In this document: piece by piece, positions 1-7,111 of the stretch
Position numbering within the stretch: position 1 is the first letter of the stretch
How the letters are laid out: every line of letters begins with the position of its first letter
Origin: Anaerohabitans sp036788095
GTDB taxonomy: Bacteria > Zhuqueibacterota > Zhuqueibacteria > Residuimicrobiales > Residuimicrobiaceae
DNA length: 64,000 bases
NCBI GenBank assembly: GCA_036788095.1
Contig: DAIQOA010000002.1
Location: 8,325-72,324 of the forward strand
Direction: 5' to 3'
Notes under the pieces: model-generated
Told to the model about the DNA's origin: nothing
What the model saw: the letters and a program-made list of their open reading frames with translations, nothing else
Databases searched by the model: none
Translations under genes and position numbers: made by a program

Positions 1-1
1 G

Positions 2-373
2 AGTTCGTTCGAGGTGGCGGATGTGCTGAAAACCTCTGCGCGCCATCTCTCTCTGGATGAGCCCTTCAAGGAGGACGAAGGCAACAGTCTGCTGGATGTA
101 CTGGAGAGCGATCGTTACGATCCACCGGATGGACAGCTCATGCGCAGTTCGTTGCGCGAGGAGATCGAAAAGGTTCTCGGCACGCTGAAATCGCGCGAAG
201 CGGAAATCGTCAAACTCTACTTTGGGCTTGACGGAGATCGTCCTCTCACCCTGGAGGAGATCGGTGAATACTTTGCTCTGACGCGGGAACGCGTTCGCCA
301 GATCAAAGAAAAAGCTTTGCGCCGGCTGCGGCATCGCTCCCGTTTGGAGCCGTTGCGAAAATATTTAGGGTAA
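2..373 (+). CDS. rpoD: RNA polymerase primary sigma factor RpoD/SigA, C-terminal part (5' truncated by window edge)
   Basis: The reading frame is already open at base 2 and runs to TAA at 371-373, so only about the last 123 residues of the housekeeping sigma factor are present. Visible are the end of region 3 (a stretch resembling RHLSLDEPFKEDEGNSLLDV) and a complete region 4, with a helix-turn-helix LTRERVRQIKEKALRRLR that in this family reads the -35 element. The wording is closest to Bacteroidetes/Chlorobi-type RpoD as I remember it. The protein would direct core polymerase to vegetative promoters in the cytoplasm. The gene ends in a strong intrinsic terminator that is shared with the convergent thioredoxin gene. 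The upstream part lies outside the window, so the start and region 1/2 cannot be assessed. Confidence 0.95.
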   Translation, partial: SSFEVADVLKTSARHLSLDEPFKEDEGNSLLDVLESDRYDPPDGQLMRSSLREEIEKVLGTLKSREAEIVKLYFGLDGDRPLTLEEIGEYFALTRERVRQIKEKALRRLRHRSRLEPLRKYLG

Positions 374-375
374 AT

Positions 376-409
376 GAAAAAGCCCTTGCTCTGCAAGGGC
401 TTTTTTTTT
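376..409. terminator. Bidirectional intrinsic terminator between rpoD and the thioredoxin gene
   Basis: A perfect 9-bp stem (AGCCCTTGC at 381-389, GCAAGGGCT at 393-401) with a 3-base loop is followed by nine T (401-409) and preceded by five A (376-380). The A run becomes a T run on the minus strand, so the same hairpin can stop both rpoD (plus) and the convergent thioredoxin gene (minus). Confidence 0.93.
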
Positions 410-419
410 GTCTAGAGGC

Positions 420-433
420 AGTGTGCGCACACT
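420..433. repeat. 14-bp perfect palindrome between convergent genes
   Basis: AGTGTGCGCACACT is fully self-complementary and lies just beyond the rpoD terminator, before the thioredoxin stop codon. It could be a second small hairpin in the thioredoxin 3' end or a chance palindrome. No T run follows on either strand. Confidence 0.5.
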
Positions 434-482
434 ACGCCGCCCGGCGAAAGAGTGGGGCTGAGTCGCACACAGACGCTTTTAA

Positions 483-902
483 TCAATGGTTGTGACCGCA
501 GCCACTGCAGCCATGCCCGCCGTCGCAGCCATGTTCATGTTCCTGTTCCTGCTTGGCAATGTCCGCACGCACTTGCTCCATGTCCAGTTTCTTCACCTGA
601 TCGATCAGATTCTCAAGAGCCGTCTCAGACGCGGCGCCCGCTTCGCGATACAAAAGAATACCTTCGCGGAAAATAGCCAACGTTGGGATAGCCTGTATGC
701 CGAACATGCCGGACAGCTCCTGTTCAGCCTCCGTGTCCACCTTCATGAATGCGATATCCGTATGCTTTTCCGACACTTTTTCGAAAACCGGACCAAAGCT
801 CTTGCAGGGCCCACACCAGGATGCCCAAAAGTCGATGATGACCATGTCATGGGCCTCGAGAGTGGCGTCCAGATTGGCCATGGTGAGATTGCTTGTCGCC
901 AT
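483..902 (-). CDS. Thioredoxin with a His/Cys-rich C-terminal tail
   Basis: This is a 139-residue thioredoxin-fold protein. The active site WCGPC has its cysteines at residues 30 and 33, and the cis-proline segment reads IQAIPTLAIF. Such proteins reduce disulfides in the cytoplasm, and no signal peptide is visible. I chose ATG at 902 because AAAGGA sits six bases upstream; an in-frame TTG 15 bases further out has no such site. The unusual part is the end: after a normal thioredoxin domain (about residues 1-110) comes a charged linker and then HEHGCDGGHGCSGCGHNH, with five His and three Cys in 18 residues, which looks like a metal-binding tail. The gene is monocistronic, convergent with rpoD. 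Thioredoxin identity is secure; metal binding is inferred from composition. Confidence 0.93.
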   Translation of the reverse strand: MATSNLTMANLDATLEAHDMVIIDFWASWCGPCKSFGPVFEKVSEKHTDIAFMKVDTEAEQELSGMFGIQAIPTLAIFREGILLYREAGAASETALENLIDQVKKLDMEQVRADIAKQEQEHEHGCDGGHGCSGCGHNH

Positions 903-1037
903 GTGCGTTCCTTTCAAATTAAAAACCGGGGTTCATTCCTGATAAATCGTTTATTGTATGCGCACATGCGATCGGCTTGAGCGAAGCGCTTGCCGCAGGT
1001 GATTGTCAGGGTTACCGCTTGAGGGTTGGCCGTCAGA

Positions 1038-1099
1038 CTGTTTGCGCAGCGGCAAACAGATTCCAACCTTTTGCATTAGATGGCGGAACCGTGCAAAAG
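1038..1099. repeat. Two tandem 8-bp inverted repeats downstream of pyrE
   Basis: CTGTTTGC (1038-1045) pairs with GCAAACAG (1052-1059) across a 6-base loop, and CTTTTGCA (1068-1075) pairs with TGCAAAAG (1092-1099) across 16 bases. Both lie just past the pyrE stop codon in the divergent gap to the thioredoxin gene. Neither has a T run on the minus strand, so they are weak candidates for transcript-end or mRNA-stabilising hairpins rather than classical terminators. Nothing else is recognisable in 903-1114. Confidence 0.5.
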
Positions 1100-1114
1100 A
1101 TTCGAACTAACTCT

Positions 1115-1687
1115 TTAAACTTTGCGGCTGCCGGGCTTGACCACCGCCAGACCCTGTTGGCAGAGCGGGCACTCTTCCGGCGGATAGGTGATCACGTCCA
1201 TCTTCAGGGCTGCAAAAAACGGCACGGAAAACAGAGCCCGTCCTGCGCTGCGGTCCACCAGAAAGGCCGCGCCTTTAACTTTGCCGCCGGCCTGCTGGGC
1301 CAGGTTGATCACCTCTCTCACTGACCCTCCGGTGGTCACCACATCTTCAACCGCCAGCACCGTTTCCCCCTCGTGAATCTCAAAGCCCCGGCGCAAGGTC
1401 ATGAGGTTCTCCTCACGCTCGGCAAACACCGCGCGGCACCCCAGCAGCCGTGCCACCTCCTGTCCGACCACAATGCCGCCGATGGCCGGCGAAACGACCA
1501 CCTCGATGCCATCCGGCCGAAAGCGCTCAGCGATCTCCTGGCAAAAGAGCTCAGCATACCGGGGATATTGCAGCACTTTGGCGCACTGGAAATAATTCGG
1601 ACTGTGCAGGCCGGAGGTCAGCCGGAAATGGCCTTCCAGCAGCGCGCCGGTGGATTTGAATATCTGCAGTGCCTGTTCTTTATCCAC
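1115..1687 (-). CDS. pyrE: Orotate phosphoribosyltransferase
   Basis: PyrE (190 residues) joins orotate to PRPP to give orotidine 5'-phosphate, the penultimate step of UMP synthesis. The diagnostic type I phosphoribosyltransferase motif is visible as VLAVEDVVTTGGS (about residues 110-122), together with the TSGLHSPNYFQ substrate region near residue 24. Length is normal. The start is a GTG at 1687 placed six bases after GGGAGG. It is the last gene of a minus-strand group: nhaC, phosphoesterase, pyrF, a 43-residue membrane ORF, pyrE. The pathway partner pyrF lies 329 bases upstream. The C-terminus carries two cysteines (CPLCQQG), seen in some bacterial PyrE proteins. Confidence 0.96.
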   Translation of the reverse strand: MDKEQALQIFKSTGALLEGHFRLTSGLHSPNYFQCAKVLQYPRYAELFCQEIAERFRPDGIEVVVSPAIGGIVVGQEVARLLGCRAVFAEREENLMTLRRGFEIHEGETVLAVEDVVTTGGSVREVINLAQQAGGKVKGAAFLVDRSAGRALFSVPFFAALKMDVITYPPEECPLCQQGLAVVKPGSRKV

Positions 1688-1802
1688 AGAGGACCTCCCG
1701 TTGTTTTCAGTTTGTCTGATTTATGTTAAGATGATCTACCGATGGTGTTTCGACCAGAGCAAAACTGGAAGGAACAAGCCCCAGTCGCTTGATCAAATTC
1801 CA

Positions 1803-1934
1803 TCACTTCTTCTCCGCGATCTTTTCAACCGCTCGAACGAGACGGAAAAACAGGTAAACAAAGTAAACCAGCAGACCGATTCCACACAAAGAGAAAAATA
1901 AAGACATCATCATCAGTCCTTCAGCAGCGCCCAT
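1803..1934 (-). CDS. Small membrane protein of 43 residues, function unknown
   Basis: In the 329-base space between pyrF and pyrE an ATG at 1934 opens a 43-codon frame ending in TGA at 1803-1805. GAGAGGAGAGG lies just upstream of the ATG, a very strong Shine-Dalgarno site. The product starts MGAAEGLMMM, has one hydrophobic helix (about residues 8-30, SLFFSLCGIGLLVYFVYLFF) and ends with a short basic and acidic segment RLVRAVEKIAEKK. That is the pattern of a single-pass membrane protein with a cytoplasmic tail. I do not recognise a family. Position suggests co-transcription with pyrF and pyrE. The ribosome site and clean hydropathy argue that it is real. Confidence 0.72.
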   Translation of the reverse strand: MGAAEGLMMMSLFFSLCGIGLLVYFVYLFFRLVRAVEKIAEKK

Positions 1935-2016
1935 AGGTTCCTCTCCTCTCTGATGGTTTTGTGCCTGTTTCAGGAAAACACGAAAAACGTTCGATGTTTC
2001 CTGCCGGTTTGGCGGA

Positions 2017-2829
2017 TTACATTAGCTTCGCCCGGTTTAATGCATCCCGCGTGGCTTTGGCCTCTGCGGCAGCCGCAACCGCAAAATCCTCTCCAGACGA
2101 GGCGTAAAGGATCGCCCGGCTGGAGTTGAACAGCGCACCGCCGCCTTGAGCGGTGAGGCCAAAACGAACCGAGGTCTCCAGATCGCCGCCCTGAGCGCCG
2201 ATGCCGGGAATAAGGAACGGCAGCTCCGGCGCCAGGCTGCGGATCCCCTGCAGTTCAGCCGGGTGGGTGGCGCCCACCACCAGTCCACAATTGCCGTGGC
2301 GGTTCCACTCGCCCACTTTGAGAGCGATCTTTTCATACAACCTGACCCGGCCGTCGGAAAAATGCTGAAAATCCTGCGACCCGGGATTGGAAGTCAGACA
2401 GAGAAAAAACACTCCCTTTTCCGGGTCTTGCAAAAAGGGCGCCGTAGAGTCTGTTCCCATCAGCGGATTGACCGTGACGGCATCCGCGCCCAGGCCGGTG
2501 AACAGCGCCCGGCTGTAACTCAACGAAGTGTTGCCGATATCGCCGCGCTTGGCGTCGGCGATTTTGATCACCTCAGCCGGTAGATAGGCAAAGGTCTTTT
2601 CCAGCGCCCGCCATCCCTCCAGCCCCCAGGCCTCATAAAAGGCGGTGTTGATTTTAAAGGCAGCGGCGTAAGGTAGAGTGGCGTCGATGATCGCCTTATT
2701 GAATTCGAACAGGGGATCCGGTTTCCGGCATAAAGGCGTCGGTATTTTTTCCATCACCGTGTCCAAGCCCACGCACAGCAGGCTTTTTCTGATTGAGAGG
2801 ATGTGGTTCAGCTTTTCATTAAAGGTCAT
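2017..2829 (-). CDS. pyrF: Orotidine 5'-phosphate decarboxylase (type 2)
   Basis: PyrF decarboxylates OMP to UMP, the last step of de novo pyrimidine synthesis. The catalytic loop DAKRGDIGNT (about residues 91-100) and the phosphate-binding end (LIPGIGAQGGD) mark the longer type 2 subfamily; 270 residues fits that group rather than the roughly 230-240 of type 1. The ATG at 2829 has GAGGTG five bases upstream, and that Shine-Dalgarno overlaps the stop codon of the phosphoesterase gene, implying coupled translation. pyrE is downstream in the same direction. Confidence 0.96.
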   Translation of the reverse strand: MTFNEKLNHILSIRKSLLCVGLDTVMEKIPTPLCRKPDPLFEFNKAIIDATLPYAAAFKINTAFYEAWGLEGWRALEKTFAYLPAEVIKIADAKRGDIGNTSLSYSRALFTGLGADAVTVNPLMGTDSTAPFLQDPEKGVFFLCLTSNPGSQDFQHFSDGRVRLYEKIALKVGEWNRHGNCGLVVGATHPAELQGIRSLAPELPFLIPGIGAQGGDLETSVRFGLTAQGGGALFNSSRAILYASSGEDFAVAAAAEAKATRDALNRAKLM

Positions 2830-2833
2830 GGTT

Positions 2834-3340
2834 TCACCTCAAAGAAAGGATCGCCGCGCGGGGCGGCTGTTCTCCATCAACTTGCAACAGCGCCACACTC
2901 GGCCGCTGGTCCTGCCTCGGCCGGCTGATAGAACCGGGATTGATGTACAACGTAGAGCCGATATGCTGAATGGAGGCCACATGCGAGTGGCCAAAGACCT
3001 GGATCTGCTGCACCGGCGCCGGCGGAAGCGCCGGCGCCTCCTGTGGAAAATGGGTCACCTGAACCATCAGACCGTTGACTCGCAGCGTCTGCTGAAGGGG
3101 GCAATGCCGGCGAACGCGATAGTCATCGCAATTTCCGTACACCGCGGTCACCGGCGCCAGTATTTGCAGAGCCAGGATGATATCCCAATCGCCGATGTCG
3201 CCGGCATGGATGATGTGGTGCACATCGGCGAACAGACTGAATATGGCCTGTGGCAGTTCGCGGTGCGTATCTGAGAGGAGGCCGATGCGGCAGGGCGCAG
3301 GCAGTTCGATGAGCGGTTGCTGTTCCAATGAATCGTTCAT
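2834..3340 (-). CDS. YfcE/MJ0936-family metallophosphoesterase
   Basis: This is a small calcineurin-like phosphodiesterase of about 168 residues. Metal-ligand motifs appear in order: SDTHRELP near residue 23, HAGDIGDWD near residue 46, YGNCDD near residue 67 and a GHSH motif near residue 115, as in the YfcE/MJ0936 group that hydrolyses phosphodiester model substrates; the natural substrate is unknown. I prefer ATG 3340, two bases after the nhaC stop codon, because it needs no extra N-terminus. A GTG at 3373 would overlap nhaC and also lacks a clear ribosome site, so the start is uncertain. It sits between nhaC and pyrF and overlaps the pyrF Shine-Dalgarno, so these genes are probably one transcript. 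Confidence 0.85.
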   Translation of the reverse strand: MNDSLEQQPLIELPAPCRIGLLSDTHRELPQAIFSLFADVHHIIHAGDIGDWDIILALQILAPVTAVYGNCDDYRVRRHCPLQQTLRVNGLMVQVTHFPQEAPALPPAPVQQIQVFGHSHVASIQHIGSTLYINPGSISRPRQDQRPSVALLQVDGEQPPRAAILSLR

Positions 3341-3342
3341 CC

Positions 3343-4761
3343 TCAGAGAAGAAATCCCAGCACGGCGTAGCACAGCAGACTGACGCTCGCGGCGGTCAAG
3401 GCATAAGGAAGTTGTGTGGCGACATGGTCGATGTGGTCACAGGCTGAAGCCATGGAAGAGATGATCGTCGTGTCGGAGATGGGCGAGCAGTGATCCCCGA
3501 ACACACCGCCGCCAATAACCGCTGCCAGGGTCAGGCCCATATGCAAGCCCAACGGTTCGACCATGGGCATGGCGATGGGGATCATGATGGCGAACGTTCC
3601 CCAGGAGGTGCCGGTGGCAAATGCAATGCCGCACGAAATGAGAAACAGCAGAGCGGGCACCAGTTTGGGGGTGATGAACGCGTCGGCTAATCCGGCCACA
3701 TAGGGTCCGGTGCCCAACGCCCGGCAGGTGGCGCCGATGGCAAAAGCCAGCATCATCAAAGCCGCCAGAGAGACCAGCCCACCCACGCCTTTCATGAACT
3801 GATCCATGATCTCCCGAACCGTTACAAGCCCCTGCAGCCGATACGCGATTGCAGCCACAGCCAGGCCCATGAGCACGGCCCAGAACACCGAGGTGGATCC
3901 GGATCCCTGCATGAGATTGCCGTGACCGGTGATCAGCAGGCCGACCGGCATCATGATCACCATCACGCCGATGGGCAGTACCATATTGACAGCCCGCAGT
4001 GGAATGCCGGGCTTGGGCTGCACGGCCAGCACTTCCTGAGAGACCAGGGGTTCGGCGCCGTCCGCCGCAATCTTTCCCTCCCGCACCCGTTTTTCCGCGG
4101 CCGCCATGGGCCCCAGATCTTTCTGGCTGAGGATGGTCCACAGAACCAGGGCGATGGCGATGATGGCGTAAAAATTGAACGGCATGGAAGCGACAAAAGC
4201 CTGCACCGGATTGCCCACGTGCTGCTCCTGAAGCAGGCCGATGATAAACGCGCCCCAGGCGTTAAGCGGTATTAGGATGCATTTCGGCGCAGAGGTGGAA
4301 TCGCAGATATAGGCCAGCTTTTCTCGCGACACTTTCAGCTTATCAAACAGGGGACGGCTAACGCTGCCGGCCACCAGCACGCAGATGCTGGATTCGACAA
4401 ACACCACCATGCCGGTGAAAAAAGCGAGCAGTCCGGCTTGACGACGCGTGGTGACCCAGCCCCGGCGGGTCACCCACCGGACAAATCCTTCCATGCCGCC
4501 GGAGTATTGGGTAAACGTGATCAGCGCTCCTACCATACAGCTGAACAGAATCACCTTGGTGTTGCCGGCGTCGCTAAAAACCTGTACGCAAGCCTCCAGG
4601 GCATCGGCCACCCCTGTGAGCGGGTTCCCTCCGGCTAAAATGGTATAGCCAAGAAAAACGCCGGTGAACAGGGAGAGAAAAACCTGTTTGCTCCGTATGG
4701 CGAGTAGAATGGCCACCAGCGGCGGCAGAATCGACAGCCAGCCATAGTGGGGTGCGGTCAT
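3343..4761 (-). CDS. nhaC: NhaC-family Na+/H+ antiporter
   Basis: This is a polytopic inner-membrane transporter of 472 residues with about a dozen hydrophobic segments. The C-terminal signature SPISDTTIISSMASACD and the segment GDHCSPISDTT are typical of the NhaC (Na_H_antiporter) family, whose members exchange Na+ for protons or couple substrate exchange such as malate/lactate. Ion or substrate specificity cannot be read from the sequence. I chose ATG at 4761 with GAGAGG four bases upstream over a TTG at 4782 that lies before that site. The gene heads a minus-strand series ending in pyrE. The physiological link to pyrimidine synthesis is unclear. Confidence 0.88.
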   Translation of the reverse strand: MTAPHYGWLSILPPLVAILLAIRSKQVFLSLFTGVFLGYTILAGGNPLTGVADALEACVQVFSDAGNTKVILFSCMVGALITFTQYSGGMEGFVRWVTRRGWVTTRRQAGLLAFFTGMVVFVESSICVLVAGSVSRPLFDKLKVSREKLAYICDSTSAPKCILIPLNAWGAFIIGLLQEQHVGNPVQAFVASMPFNFYAIIAIALVLWTILSQKDLGPMAAAEKRVREGKIAADGAEPLVSQEVLAVQPKPGIPLRAVNMVLPIGVMVIMMPVGLLITGHGNLMQGSGSTSVFWAVLMGLAVAAIAYRLQGLVTVREIMDQFMKGVGGLVSLAALMMLAFAIGATCRALGTGPYVAGLADAFITPKLVPALLFLISCGIAFATGTSWGTFAIMIPIAMPMVEPLGLHMGLTLAAVIGGGVFGDHCSPISDTTIISSMASACDHIDHVATQLPYALTAASVSLLCYAVLGFLL

Positions 4762-4882
4762 GATACCTCTCTCTCCGCTCAAAGGTTCCTGCGCTGCTCT
4801 GAATGGAACGACACGGCGCCTGATCCGCTCAGGAGCTCCAGTGAACAGGGTCGCCGGCTCTTGCTACGCTGCAGGGTATGGA

Positions 4883-6202
4883 CTAAAACCCCTCGTTGAT
4901 TTTGTTGTAGATCAGCATGAACAGATCGTCGATTTTAACGCGTGACTGGGTCATCGAGTCGCGTTCGCGCACAGTCACCGTTTCGTTCTGCAGGGTTTCG
5001 GTATCGACGGTGATGCAATAGGGCGTGCCGATTTCATCCTGACGGCGATACCGCCGGCCCACCGCGGCGCTCTCGTCATAAAAGACCGGAAAATGGCGGC
5101 GCAGTTTTTCCTCGATGCGGTGCGCCACTTCGGGCATGCCATCCTTTTTCACCAGCGGGAAAATGCCCGCTTTGATGGGCGCGATGGCCGGATGAAAACG
5201 GAGAACCGTGCGATCGTCCTTTTCCAGTTTCTGCTCCTCAAAGGCATCGCTCAGCACGCAGAGGACCGTGCGATCGGCGCCGGCCGAGGTCTCGATGATA
5301 TACGGCATAAAGCGTTCCCGGGTGACTTCATCAAAATAGGTCAGATCTTTCCCCGAGAACTCTTTATGGCGGGTCAGATCGAAATCGGTGCGATTGTGAA
5401 TGCCCTCCAGTTCTTTCCAGCCGAACGGGAATTCATATTCGATATCAAAGGCGGCGGAGGCGTAATGGGCCAGCTCGTCCTTGCCGTGCGGATGGAAGCG
5501 CATTTTTTCCGGACGGATGCCGAGACGGCGATAATACTCCTGGCGGTCGGCTTTCCAGTATTCGAACCATTCCGAGTCGGTTCCGGGCTTGACAAAAAAC
5601 TGCATCTCCATCTGCTCGAACTCGCGGGTGCGAAAGATAAAATTCTCCGGCGTGATTTCATTGCGGAACGCCTTGCCGATCTGCCCGATGCCAAAGGGAA
5701 TTTTCTGCCGGGAGGAATCGAGCACGTTCTGATAGTTCACGTAAATGCCCTGGGCGGTCTCCGGCCGCAGATAGACGACGCTGGCGCTGTCCTCCAGCGG
5801 TCCCATGAAGGTCTTGAACATCAGATTGAACTGACGGATATCGGTGAGCTCGCCGCCGCAATCCGGACATTTGCCGGGTTCGGCGATCAGGTCGCTACGA
5901 AACCGGTGTTTGCACACTTTGCAGTCCACCAATGGATCGGTGAATCCGGACACATGGCCCGAGGCCTCCCAGACGCGCGAAGCCATGAGGATGGCGGCGT
6001 CGAGACCGACGATGTCGCTGCGACGTTCCACCATCCATTTCCACCAAAAATTTTTTATGTTGCGCTTCAGCTCCACGCCCAGCGGGCCGTAATCGTAACA
6101 GGCGTTCAGCCCGCCATAGATCTCACTGGACTGAAAAATAAAGCCGCGTCGCCGGCACAATGAGATAATTTTATCCATCTGAGGATTGGATTGACCTGCC
6201 AT
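4883..6202 (-). CDS. glyQS: Glycyl-tRNA synthetase, dimeric (eukaryote/archaea-like) type
   Basis: This class II synthetase (439 residues) charges tRNA-Gly. The N-terminus MDKIISLCRRRGFIFQSSEI, the motif region YDYGPLGVELKRNI and the zinc ligands CKVCKHRF...CPDCGG (about residues 95-117) define the single-chain alpha2 type rather than the alpha2beta2 GlyQ/GlyS type. Motif 2 (FRNEITPENFIFRTREFEQ) and motif 3 near the end of the catalytic core are present, followed by an anticodon-binding domain. ATG 6202 follows AGAGG by five bases. recO ends 13 bases upstream in the same direction, a frequent pairing. Confidence 0.96.
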   Translation of the reverse strand: MAGQSNPQMDKIISLCRRRGFIFQSSEIYGGLNACYDYGPLGVELKRNIKNFWWKWMVERRSDIVGLDAAILMASRVWEASGHVSGFTDPLVDCKVCKHRFRSDLIAEPGKCPDCGGELTDIRQFNLMFKTFMGPLEDSASVVYLRPETAQGIYVNYQNVLDSSRQKIPFGIGQIGKAFRNEITPENFIFRTREFEQMEMQFFVKPGTDSEWFEYWKADRQEYYRRLGIRPEKMRFHPHGKDELAHYASAAFDIEYEFPFGWKELEGIHNRTDFDLTRHKEFSGKDLTYFDEVTRERFMPYIIETSAGADRTVLCVLSDAFEEQKLEKDDRTVLRFHPAIAPIKAGIFPLVKKDGMPEVAHRIEEKLRRHFPVFYDESAAVGRRYRRQDEIGTPYCITVDTETLQNETVTVRERDSMTQSRVKIDDLFMLIYNKINEGF

Positions 6203-6215
6203 GGGTTCCTCTTCT

Positions 6216-6992
6216 CTAGGTTAGTTTGATTGAATTCTGCAGTTGCTGTAAATAGGCGACCGAAGCCAGATGATGCAGGTTCTCCATGTGGTAGCCGATA
6301 TAGTGCATCAGGCATTCGTCCAGATCCCGGCCCAGTTCCGCACTGACCCGGCTCCGGCCGGCCGACCGGACCGGCGCATTCTGTAAATAGCGCAAGAGCT
6401 CCACCCCATAGCTCGAGAGGCGAAAGCCTGCGACCGACGACGAGAGACAATCGGCACAGCGATATCCGCCATTCTCGTACTCGAACACCACCTGCCCGGC
6501 AGGATTCTCTCTGCCGCATACCGAACAGCCAACCAGCTGAGGGCGAAAGCCCGAGAGCGCGGCGAACTTGACCTGAAAGGCGCGCACCACATTGCGCAGT
6601 CCCCGATCGCCTTCGTCCAAAGCCGTCAGGGTTTCCAACAGCAGCGTAAACAGCGCCGGCGCGGCGTGGCCGACCGCCTCGTGACGGTCCACCATTTCAC
6701 AGGGAATGCTGGCCAGGGCGATGCGGCCCAGTTGGCCGCGGATCACGGAAAATGGATGGATGATATCCACCTGACTGAGAAATTGCAGGTCGCGGGTCTC
6801 TTTTTTATAAAAAACCGCGTCCAAGTGGGTGAACGGTTCCAAAGCCCCGCCATAGCGCGATTTGATCACTCGAGCGCCCTTGGCGATCAAGCTGATTTTG
6901 CCGTACTGCCGGGTGAACAGAGTGACGATTTTACTGGTCTCACCCTGGTCCCGATGATGCAGAACGATCGCCGTCGACTTGACCAAAGCCAT
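6216..6992 (-). CDS. recO: DNA repair protein RecO
   Basis: RecO works with RecR in the RecFOR pathway to load RecA onto SSB-coated single-stranded DNA. The N-terminal OB fold (TAIVLHHRDQGETSKIVTLF) and a C-terminal helical domain with a four-cysteine zinc finger (CSVCGRE...CADC, about residues 155-178) are visible. ATG 6992, giving MALVKSTAIV and 258 residues, matches the usual family start. An upstream in-frame start at 7043 would add 17 unneeded residues. The ribosome site is weak (ACGGAT). It is followed 13 bases later by glyQS. Confidence 0.93.
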   Translation of the reverse strand: MALVKSTAIVLHHRDQGETSKIVTLFTRQYGKISLIAKGARVIKSRYGGALEPFTHLDAVFYKKETRDLQFLSQVDIIHPFSVIRGQLGRIALASIPCEMVDRHEAVGHAAPALFTLLLETLTALDEGDRGLRNVVRAFQVKFAALSGFRPQLVGCSVCGRENPAGQVVFEYENGGYRCADCLSSSVAGFRLSSYGVELLRYLQNAPVRSAGRSRVSAELGRDLDECLMHYIGYHMENLHHLASVAYLQQLQNSIKLT

Positions 6993-7111
6993 ATCCGTCA
7001 GCCATTCAAAATGAATTTTATAAAGTACGAATTTTTTAGCCAAGAAACAATAACGGAAATCGACCGGGCCGCAGGCGGGTCAGGATGGCGGTGTGCGGCC
7101 GAAGGCAGCGC

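Noticed and set aside
1030..1110. tRNA-like string on the minus strand (TTCGAATC near a terminal CGCCA)
   Set aside because: The flanking arms do not pair as a T stem or acceptor stem, and the stretch overlaps the pyrE end.
5093..6163. 356-residue open frame antisense to glyQS
   Set aside because: It is a shadow of a well-supported synthetase gene caused by high GC, with no ribosome site or family similarity.
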